From: Mesorhizobium loti
GTDB lineage: Bacteria; Pseudomonadota; Alphaproteobacteria; Rhizobiales; Rhizobiaceae
Length of the DNA stretch: 64,000 bases
Assembly: GCF_003148495.1 (NCBI RefSeq)
Contig: NZ_QGGH01000001.1
Span: forward strand, 764,347 to 828,346
Direction: 5' to 3'
A program made the translations under genes and the position numbers. Every line of letters begins with the position of its first letter. Within the stretch, counting starts at the first letter, position 1. Shown piece after piece: positions 17,079 through 25,400 of the stretch. The notes beneath the pieces were generated by a model. The model saw only the letters and a list, made by a program, of their open reading frames with translations, ran no database searches and was not told the DNA's origin.

Positions 17079-19211
17079 GTGAACCAGCAACCCAACATCC
17101 TCTCCCCCAAGGAGGCGTTCAAGGCCTGCTTCTCAGCCGTTGCCGGATATCTCGGCAGGCCGAGCGCGGAGACCGTGCTGTTCGCCGGCGTGCCGCTCTC
17201 GGACACGCGAATTGAAGTCGACGACATCAGGCACCTTGCCGAGCGCATCGGCCTGGAAGTGACCGAGTTCAGCCACCGCGACTTTCTCAGGGGACGCGTA
17301 GACCTTCCCGCCATCGTCTTTCGCGTCAGCCAGTTGCCGGTCGCCCTGCTCGCCCAAACCGAAGCCGGTGCATACATCACCGCGCCGCAGGAAGACGGCC
17401 GCACCGCAATCGACAGATCGGAACTCGCCGCCAGCTATATCAGCGGTGGCGTATCCTTCTCGATAACCTACGCCAACGCCGCCGAAGGCATGACGGTCGG
17501 CTCGGCAGCCAAGATCGAGAGAAGACACTGGCTGACCGGAACGATGGGCGCTTTCTGGCGGACCTATTCGAAGGTCGTTCTGGCGGCGGTGTTCATCAAT
17601 GTGCTGGCCATAGCCTCGCCCATCTTCACCATGAACGTCTACGACAGGATCCTGCCCAATAAGGCAGTGTCGACGCTGTGGGTTCTGGCGATCGGCATTG
17701 GCGCTGTCATCCTGTTCGACCTGCTCTTGAAGACGGCCAGGGCTTCACTCATCGACTATGCAGGGCGCAAAGCGGATCTTCGGATATCCTATCTCCTGTT
17801 CGAGAAAGTGCTGAACTCGTCGCTGTCGGCGCGTCCCGGCTCGACCGGTGAATACGCAAACAGGGTCACGCAATATGAGTTCGTCAGAGAGTTCTTCACC
17901 TCGAACACCATCAGCGTGTTCATCGACACGGCCTTCGTCTTCATCTTTCTTCTTGTCATCTACGCGATAGGCGGCTGGCTGGTGATCATACCGGCGCTGG
18001 CCTTCGTGATGTCCGTCATCGTCGGTTTGATCACCCAGCGCCGCATCGGCAAGCGCGTCGCTGCGTCGATGAACGAAGCTTCGCAACGCCAGGCCCTGTT
18101 GGTTGAATCCATCTCCACGCTGGAGACCATCAAGTCGCTGCGCGCCGAGGCGTATCTGCTGCGAAAATGGGGGGAGCACTCCAAGAACGCCGCCAACACG
18201 TCCGAGAAGATCAAGCAGCTTTCGGCGGCCGCGGGCAACATAACCCAGTCCATACAGCAACTGGTGACCGTCGCTCTGGTCGTGGCCGGCGCTTATGCCT
18301 TCTCGGAAGGGCATGTCTCGACGGGAGCAATCATAGGAACGGTGATGCTGGCGAGCAGGGCCGTAGCGCCGCTCGGCCAGATCGCCATCACCCTGTCCCG
18401 GTTTCGCCAGGCCATGCTCTCGTTGAGAATGGTGAACTCGATCATGGCTCAACCGGAAGACCGACCGGAAACGGTGGGTTTCGTCAACCGCCCCATTCGC
18501 AAGGGGGCGATGGTGTTCAGGAATGTCGGGTTTGTCTATCCGGGCTCCGAAAACGAGGTTTTGACCGGTCTGAATTTCTCGGTCAAGCCGGGTGAGCGGA
18601 TCGGCATCATCGGCCGCATAGGATCGGGAAAGACGACGATGGGCCGGCTGATCGGTAGGCTTTTCCTGCCGACCTCCGGCGAGCTGCTGCTGGACGGGAT
18701 CGATATTCGCCAGTATCACCCGTCCGAGGTTCGCGCCGCGGTCGGCATCGTTGCGCAGGCTGGCGATCTGTTCTCGGGCACCATCAAGGAGAACCTCCTG
18801 ATGGCATGCCCCGAGGCTACCGATGAGCAGATCATCGAGGCGGCAAAGGCGGCTGGCGTCGACGATTTCGTCTCACGTCACCCGCGCGGCTACGACATGA
18901 ATGTCGGCGAGCGCGGCACCAATCTTTCAGGCGGCCAGAGGCAGACGGTGGCGATCGCACGCCTGCTGCTGACCAAACCGAAAATCGTCTTTCTGGATGA
19001 GCCGTCGGGCTCGATGGATCTCGCATCGGAACGCCAGTTGATCAAGCAGCTCAAAGTCGCTTTTGACCGCGACACCACGCTGATCGTCTCGACACATCGC
19101 TTCAGCATGCTTGAACTGGCCGACCGCCTGATCGTTATCGAACAGGGCAAGATCGTTGCTGACGGACCGAAAGACCAAGTCATACAGGCGTTGCAGAAAA
19201 CAAGCGCCTGA
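17079..19211 (+). CDS. Type I secretion ABC transporter (LapB-like, degenerate C39 domain)
   Basis: A 710-residue ABC exporter starting at GTG 17079. Residues 1-135 form a C39 peptidase-like domain that lacks the catalytic Cys-His pair, which is typical of exporters of RTX adhesins that keep their signal. Residues 155-440 hold about six membrane helices. The C-terminal ATPase has Walker A GRIGSGKTT near 520, signature LSGGQRQ near 620 and Walker B IVFLDEPSGSMD near 640. The system would move a large Ca2+-binding protein straight through the envelope; the obvious cargo is the adhesin at 22493. It is followed by the HlyD gene after 39 bases. Confidence 0.9.
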   Translation: MNQQPNILSPKEAFKACFSAVAGYLGRPSAETVLFAGVPLSDTRIEVDDIRHLAERIGLEVTEFSHRDFLRGRVDLPAIVFRVSQLPVALLAQTEAGAYITAPQEDGRTAIDRSELAASYISGGVSFSITYANAAEGMTVGSAAKIERRHWLTGTMGAFWRTYSKVVLAAVFINVLAIASPIFTMNVYDRILPNKAVSTLWVLAIGIGAVILFDLLLKTARASLIDYAGRKADLRISYLLFEKVLNSSLSARPGSTGEYANRVTQYEFVREFFTSNTISVFIDTAFVFIFLLVIYAIGGWLVIIPALAFVMSVIVGLITQRRIGKRVAASMNEASQRQALLVESISTLETIKSLRAEAYLLRKWGEHSKNAANTSEKIKQLSAAAGNITQSIQQLVTVALVVAGAYAFSEGHVSTGAIIGTVMLASRAVAPLGQIAITLSRFRQAMLSLRMVNSIMAQPEDRPETVGFVNRPIRKGAMVFRNVGFVYPGSENEVLTGLNFSVKPGERIGIIGRIGSGKTTMGRLIGRLFLPTSGELLLDGIDIRQYHPSEVRAAVGIVAQAGDLFSGTIKENLLMACPEATDEQIIEAAKAAGVDDFVSRHPRGYDMNVGERGTNLSGGQRQTVAIARLLLTKPKIVFLDEPSGSMDLASERQLIKQLKVAFDRDTTLIVSTHRFSMLELADRLIVIEQGKIVADGPKDQVIQALQKTSA

Positions 19212-19250
19212 CAAGACAAATATTGCATCCAATGCGTTGGGGCGTGGGAA

Positions 19251-20540
19251 ATGCTTGCCAGAGAAGATCGACCGCCGCTGTTTGCGTCGGCGTCCATATT
19301 CATCATCGGAGCGCTCTTCGTCGTTTTTGTCGCCTGGGCGTCCTTTGCCGAAGTCGATGAGATCGCACGCGGCGACGGCAAGGTCATACCCGCTTCCAAG
19401 ACCCAGATCATTCAGGCGAGCGAAGCCGGTGTCGTTCAGGAAATCGCCGTGACGATTGGCCAGATCGTCAAGAAGAACGATCTCATCATTCGCCTGGACA
19501 ACACGCTCAACACCTCCAGTCTTGGCGAGCAGCAGGCCAAGGCGCGCGCGCTGGAAGTGCGCATAGCAAGGCTGAAATACGAACAGGCCGGCAATCTCTC
19601 GGGCCCATTTCCGTGCCCGCCGGACATTCAGTCAGTCGCTCCGCAAATCTGCGACAATGAACAGAAGCTGCTCATCGCCCGACGCGAGAACTTCGACAAC
19701 AAGCTGTCCGTGCTCAAGTCACGCCTTGACCAGCGCGAGAGGGAACTGGCCGAGGCGGTGGCCAATTCCGACCGTCTGACCAAAAACCTGGTGGTCAGCG
19801 ACCAGGAGGCAAAACTGGTCGACGCGATGGTCAAGAAAGGCCTGATGGCACGGACCGAGCAACTCCGGGTAGAGCGCGAACAGACCGAACTCAACGGCCA
19901 GTTGAACCTGGCCGGCGAAACAATAAAGAAGATCAAATCGTCGATTACGGAAGCTCAGCTTCAGGTCGAAGAACTCGGCCTGCAACTGCAGCAGGAGGCA
20001 TTGGACGACCTTACCCAGGCGCTGGCGGACCTTTCGGTGGTGGACGAAACCATAAGGGGGGCCACCGACAAGGTCGCGCGCACCGATATCCGGTCTCCGG
20101 TGGACGGCATCGTCAACACGCTGGAGCTGAACACGGTCGGGGCCTTCGTCCAGCCTGGTGCTGTCGTGGCGGGCATCGTGCCAACCTCCGAGACCTTGCT
20201 TGTGGAGGCACGGGTCTCGCCACGAGATGTCGCGTTCATCCGTCCCGACCAGGAAGCACTTATCAAGGTCACCGCCTATGATTTCTCGATCTTCGGCGGC
20301 ATCGAAGGCAAGGTCTCTAACATTACGGCAGACAGCTTGGTCGATCAGAAGACAGGGGAACCCTATTACCAGGTGCGCGTGTCGACGGACAAATCGACAC
20401 TTGAGAGAGACGGCAAGGCTTACTCGATCATCCCCGGAATGATCTGTTCAGTCGACATCAAGACCGGGCGCAAGACGATCCTGCACTACCTCTTGAAGCC
20501 GATCAACAAGGCACGTGAGGAGGCGATGAGTGAGCGGTAG
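19251..20540 (+). CDS. HlyD-family periplasmic adaptor of type I secretion (LapC-like)
   Basis: A 429-residue membrane-fusion protein. One N-terminal membrane helix (residues 12-34) is followed by a lipoyl/barrel-sandwich half (GDGKVIPASKTQIIQASEAG). A long alpha-helical hairpin spans residues about 95-260, rich in Glu, Gln and Lys, with KARALEVRIARLKYEQ and RLDQRERELAEAV. The second half of the sandwich (TDIRSPVDGIVNTLELNTVG) and a beta-barrel come next, with the conserved end GMICSVDIKTGRKTILHYLL. It bridges the ABC exporter and the TolC duct. The start ATG follows GGGGCGTGGGAA. The next gene overlaps its 3' end by 11 bases, so it belongs to the same transcript. Confidence 0.9.
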   Translation: MLAREDRPPLFASASIFIIGALFVVFVAWASFAEVDEIARGDGKVIPASKTQIIQASEAGVVQEIAVTIGQIVKKNDLIIRLDNTLNTSSLGEQQAKARALEVRIARLKYEQAGNLSGPFPCPPDIQSVAPQICDNEQKLLIARRENFDNKLSVLKSRLDQRERELAEAVANSDRLTKNLVVSDQEAKLVDAMVKKGLMARTEQLRVEREQTELNGQLNLAGETIKKIKSSITEAQLQVEELGLQLQQEALDDLTQALADLSVVDETIRGATDKVARTDIRSPVDGIVNTLELNTVGAFVQPGAVVAGIVPTSETLLVEARVSPRDVAFIRPDQEALIKVTAYDFSIFGGIEGKVSNITADSLVDQKTGEPYYQVRVSTDKSTLERDGKAYSIIPGMICSVDIKTGRKTILHYLLKPINKAREEAMSER

Positions 20541-21171
20541 CGCCAGCTTTCACCATCCTGATGGCGAGCGGCTGCTTCCTGCGGTCACGGCCCAGGATTT
20601 TGGGCTGGAATTTCGGGTCGTGGCACGTGGCGGCATACGACGCGGCATCCGTCTGGAGCGGGCATTCTGGATGTCGCTGAAGCAGATGGCTGAAAGCAGG
20701 AAGTGCACGATCGGCATGCTCATCGATGAGATCGCCGAAAGCCAGGCACAGACGGGTAACCTGACATCCGCGATCAGGGTGGCTTGCATGCGTGGATTGG
20801 CGGACGAAAACCTGACTTTGCGAAGGCTTGCATCGATCAATACCATCAGCGCTATACTGCTCGCTTGCCCGTCACCGGCCTTTGCCCTGGCTTCATCGAA
20901 GAAGATCCTGACGTTCAACGCGCCGTTCCAGCAACTGGTCAAGCGTCAATTGCCGATCGTTCCAAACGATGATGCCCGGCACGACCTCAAGCTGGCGCTG
21001 GACCTCAATGTGGCCGACATCTTCGCGCGGCTCGACGCCAATGGCGAAGCGCCCGTGGCTACCGGTTTTGTCATCGGTGCCGGTGACCGTCGATACCGAG
21101 GGCAGTTGAATGTGGTGAGGGCTCCGGTGGTCGAGCCGGAGTTGCTGATGGCGTTCGTCTTCGGCGGTTAG
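20530..21171 (+). CDS. Putative regulator with ribbon-helix-helix domain and PAS-like C-terminus
   Basis: A 213-residue protein starting at GTG 20530, overlapping the HlyD gene by 11 bases. Residues about 35-85 resemble the RHH_4 ribbon-helix-helix family: a strand RRGIRLERAF followed by FWMSLKQMAESRKCTIGMLI. A linker follows, and residues about 120-213 look like a PAS-type sensor sheet (KKILTFNAPFQQLVKRQLPI at its start, then GQLNVVRAPVVEPELLMAFVFGG at its end). I infer a DNA-binding regulator sensing a small signal. Its place inside the secretion operon suggests it controls the operon or the adhesin promoter downstream, which has matching palindromes. No characterised homologue is known to me. 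Confidence 0.6.
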   Translation: MSGSASFHHPDGERLLPAVTAQDFGLEFRVVARGGIRRGIRLERAFWMSLKQMAESRKCTIGMLIDEIAESQAQTGNLTSAIRVACMRGLADENLTLRRLASINTISAILLACPSPAFALASSKKILTFNAPFQQLVKRQLPIVPNDDARHDLKLALDLNVADIFARLDANGEAPVATGFVIGAGDRRYRGQLNVVRAPVVEPELLMAFVFGG

Positions 21172-21226
21172 ACCACAGATAGACTGTCCCCCCGCGCCGG
21201 AATGCATCGCACAATCTTGCCGAAAC

Positions 21227-22168
21227 CTATGGCTGAAAACCTTCGCCAGGTGCGACGGTTGCGAAACCGCCTTTGATGTCAGCCATCTGGGCTCCGCCCG
21301 GTCTCGAGCCGTGGATCCAGGCCCGGTCCGTGCTGAACGAATAGAGCGGAACGTAATCCGGGAGATCGCTATCGCGCACAACAGTGTTGCTGAGGCTGTC
21401 GAGAATGAAGGTGCCGCTGCCTGTGCTCACCGAGAGTACAGCGTGAAAGAATCCTCGCTTGCGGTCCTGGAGAACAACGAGCGCCATGCTTTGCGTTGGA
21501 ATGCCGGCTCTCAGCAGGGCCGTCATCTTGAGGATGGCAAAATCCTCGCAGTCGCCGGCGCGCCGCTCGAGAATCTCCGAAGGCTTCGCCCAATAGTCGA
21601 GTTTGCCGTAGACGACGCTGTCTTTCCGGTAGGCGATCAGGCGATTTACGCTGCTGTTGACGAAAGATAGTTTCTCGCTGAATCCCTTGCCCTGAGCGGC
21701 GGAGACCATGTCGGCAAAAGCCGCGCTCTTGCGCTCGCAGGCGCTGCCTGCCGAGCAGGCGGTGATGGCCCGGTAGACGGGTGTCCAGCGCGCCGCGACG
21801 GGAAAATTGCGCATCGACAAGGCAACCGATCCGAACACGCCCGGAATGATCGACGCCGTCTGCACCGGATCTATCCCGGCCTCGCCTTGTGCCACTGACG
21901 AGCCATCCCCGCGGTCGCCAACCGCCGCGCCATAGCTGCCGAAAACCATGCCGATCCGGTAAGGGGCCACAGGCTGCCAAGGCTGAGGCTTCGCCAGCGA
22001 AACACCGCCGAGACAGGGCGGCGTCTGGACCTTTTCCAGAGCCGTGCCGGATGCGGCGACCTTGCTGGAAACGGCCTTCGCGAAGGATGGCCCCGCCAGG
22101 CCGACAAGCCCGATTGCCAGCAAGAGCACCTTGAGCCTGGTTTTTGCCAGGGAGTTTTCTTTTTTCAT
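21227..22168 (-). CDS. LapG-like periplasmic transglutaminase-like cysteine protease (BTLCP family)
   Basis: A 313-residue secreted protein. I use the ATG at 22168 (AAAGGTGGG upstream); a GTG at 22177 would add three residues. The signal peptide runs to about residue 31 (GPSFAKA). The bacterial transglutaminase-like cysteine protease domain has Cys197 in RRAGDCEDFAILK, His232 in GFFHAVLSV and Asp247 in FILDSLSN, a complete triad. In Pseudomonas, LapG cuts the N-terminus of adhesin LapA to release biofilm and is controlled by c-di-GMP through LapD. Here the gene faces away from the large adhesin gene, with 324 bases between the starts, and next to its exporter, so the adhesin is the likely substrate. 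Confidence 0.85.
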   Translation of the reverse strand: MKKENSLAKTRLKVLLLAIGLVGLAGPSFAKAVSSKVAASGTALEKVQTPPCLGGVSLAKPQPWQPVAPYRIGMVFGSYGAAVGDRGDGSSVAQGEAGIDPVQTASIIPGVFGSVALSMRNFPVAARWTPVYRAITACSAGSACERKSAAFADMVSAAQGKGFSEKLSFVNSSVNRLIAYRKDSVVYGKLDYWAKPSEILERRAGDCEDFAILKMTALLRAGIPTQSMALVVLQDRKRGFFHAVLSVSTGSGTFILDSLSNTVVRDSDLPDYVPLYSFSTDRAWIHGSRPGGAQMADIKGGFATVAPGEGFQP

Positions 22169-22342
22169 AACGCCCACCTTTGACTGTGGACGCTACCAAT
22201 CTTGTCTCAAATTATTGGAAAGGAAGGTGGATAACTTTCCCGCAAATCACTACGTCTATTTTCTATAAAATTTTATTCAATTTTATACTTTCATTTACCA
22301 GAAAACTCCGGCCTGCCATCGGTCAAGCAAGTCACATGGAAG

Positions 22343-22417
22343 CAAACATATATCAGGTTATATGTTTGAGGTTTACCACGTGTAAAAAATGCCGAACACT
22401 GCATATCAGAATATATG
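22343..22417 (+). promoter_or_regulatory. Two CATAT-N-ATATG palindromes upstream of the adhesin gene
   Basis: In the AT-rich 324-base gap between the divergent protease and adhesin starts there is a perfect dyad. CAAACATATA (22343-22352) and TATATGTTTG (22359-22368) form 10-base arms around a 6-base spacer. A second copy of the core, CATAT-N6-ATATG, is at 22402-22417, with its centre 54 bases (about five helical turns) further on. The spacing and shared core suggest a pair of regulator sites controlling the adhesin, the protease, or both. The adhesin Shine-Dalgarno sequence CGGAGGGG is at 22477-22484. Confidence 0.6.
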
Positions 22418-22492
22418 AAATAGATTTCGAGACTGTTGCAAAGTAGAAGCGGCCGCTGTCTCTATCCGGGAAATATCGGAGGGGTTTCAGCC

Positions 22493-25400
22493 ATGACGAC
22501 CAATATCGAGTTGGACAGCTTTTCGGGTTCCTTGAACGAGCATTCCGCGTCCAATGAACACGGCGATCAGACATCGCCGGCCGAGATCCGGGTCGCACAA
22601 GCAAATTCGACGCAGCAGCCTGCGGCAGCGTCCGAACCGGTGCCGGTCGATGTCGGCGGCGGAGCTTCTGCCAAACCAGAAGCCCCCGCGGAAGCAAAGG
22701 CACCGCCGGCAGCTGCGCCGCACGAATATGTGGCTGACGCCAGCCACGTGGTAAGGCTTCCGGCCAACGTCTCGATCGACAACATCAAGGTCGACGGCCA
22801 CAACCTTGTGCTCGAACAGGCTGACGGCTCGGTGATCGTGATCAAGGATGGTGCCCTGAACGTGCCGACCTTCATCATCGGCGACGTCGAGGTGCCGCGC
22901 GTGGCGCTGCTGGCAGCGCTGGAAGCCAGCCATGTCGATGTCGCCTTCGGCGCCGACGGTTCCATGTCGGCCGGCCCGGGCGGTTCGAATTCAAGTGCAG
23001 GCGGAGACTTCTCGGTCCCCCCCGGCGGCATCGGCGACGGGTTCGACCTGTCGGCACTGCTGCCCCCGACTGCCTTGCAGTTTGGGCTTCTGGATCACCG
23101 CGAACTGTTCCCGTCCATCGTCGACAGGCCGGTTTCAGTGACGGCCACGTCATTGCTTGCTCCCAGCGAAGCGGCCAGCGAAACCGGCCTTGATGGCGGT
23201 GGGGCGCAATCGCCAGGCAGCGACGCGCCGAGCCATTCGGAAACCTCCGGCAATGGAACGATCAGCATCACCGCACCGGATGGAATTGGGTCGATCGTCA
23301 TCAACGGCGTCACCGTCACCGGCGTCGGCCAGGAGATCCCGGGGCAGTTCGGCTTCCTGACGATCGTCTCCTACAATCCGAGCACGGGTGCCATCGAATA
23401 CAATTACACGGTGACCGAATCGGTCACCCATCCGAATCCGACGAACGGATTCGACCCCACCGACACGGTTCCGGACAATTTCAGCATCACTGTCACGGAT
23501 GTCGATGGCGACACGGCCAGCACGACCTTTGCGGTCGCCATCGTCGACGACGTGCCGACGGCGCATAATGACAGCGGCACGCAGGCGAGCGAGAACGCGG
23601 CGGTGACGGTGAACGTGTTCGCCAACGACGTGCCCGGCGCGGACGGGGTGGCCATCACCGATCCGACCAAGGTGAGCTATGTGGCGAACTCGCTGAGCGG
23701 CGCCGGCACGCTTACCTACCACAATGACGGCACCTTCACCTACGCGCCGGTTGCCGGCGAGGAAGGGACGGTGACGTTCCAGTATCAGATCATCGACGGT
23801 GATGGCGACTCGTCGATAGCGACAGTGACGATCAACCTGTTGAAGGACTCGACGCCGACGATCGATGTGACGCCGGAAGGCGGAACGCCGTCGGTCGACG
23901 CGACCGCGGTTGTTGACGAGAGGGGCCTGCCGGCTGGGACCGGCGAGCTTGCCGACCCGGCCTTGAACTCGGATCACTCGGAAACCACGGTAGGCACGTT
24001 CAACATCAGCACGGGCGGCGACACGCTGCAGAAGCTCGAGGTGATGGACAAGAACAGCACCCTGGTGGATGTCACTTCTGGCGGTACGGTCCAGGGCGTC
24101 AACGGCGTGCTGACGGTGACCTTGAGCGGTGGCGTCTACAGCTACAGTTATACGCTCTCGAACAACGTGGCGAATGCCAATCCCAACCAGATCGGGGCCG
24201 CCGACCAGGCGACCGGAGAGAATTTCGCGGTAAAGGTCACCGACAGCGACAACGACACGGCAAATGCGTCTCTGACCGTCAAGGTTAACGACGATGGGCC
24301 GACGGCTGCGACAGAGTCCTCGCAGAATGTCGCTGAAGGCGCGACGGTGACCGGCACGCTGGACTTCGTCGCCGGCGCCGACGGCGCCACGGTGACGCAT
24401 ATTGGCGCCACGGCGCTGGTCTTCGGCGGCGACGGCTACTCACAGCCGATCGACATCGGCGACGGCTTAATCAAGGTCACCGTTGACGGCCACTACTCGT
24501 TCACCGCCGACAATCCGGTCATCGGTGCCGGTGCGGCTTCGGCAACTTACACGGTGACCGACGGTGACGGCGACACGGCGACGGCCGGCATCAGCTTTGC
24601 GGTGACGGACGCCAATGTTCCGACGACTGGCACGGCTGCGGCCACGGTTGACGATGACGGCCTTGCCGGCGGCAATCCGGCGAGCACGACGGGCGACATC
24701 GACGCCAATCTCGGCGAGGTTCCGTTCAGCGCCAGCGAAGCAACCTACAACGGCACGCTCGGCGGCAGCGTCGGCGGCGACGGCGCCGGCGCCAACGGCT
24801 TCTCGTTCGCGACGCTGAACGGCAGCGTCGGGACGGTCGGCCAGGAGAGCGTGACCTACAGCTGGGACGCGGGTAATAACACACTGACGGCGACAGGGCC
24901 GCGCGGGGATCTGTTCACGGTCCATGTGACGGACCCGGCTACGGGCGCCTATACCGTGACGCTTCTCGAAAACGTCCTTCAGGCTCAAGGTCCTAATGAC
25001 GAGAACAATGCGACGGTCAACCTCGGCTATGTGATCACCGACGCCGACGGCTCGACGGCACCGGGCACGCTGACCATCACCTTCAACGATGATGCGCCGA
25101 CGGTTACACTGGCCGACGTGAAGGTGCCGACGCTATCGGTGGACGAGAGCTTCATTCCGGTGATTGGCTCGGTTGGCGTCGGGGGCGGCAACGTCTCGAC
25201 GGGCGACTTCGGGACGCACTTCACGGTGACGCCGGGGGCGGACGGACAGTCTGGCTCGACGGCCTATTCGCTGACGATCACCAACCCGGACACGGGCCTG
25301 ATCGACTCGAAGACGGGCCTTGCGGTTGTCCTGGTTCTGAACGGCAGCACGGTCGAGGCCCATGCCGGTGCTGGCGGCCCGCTGGTGTTCACGATCGCGG

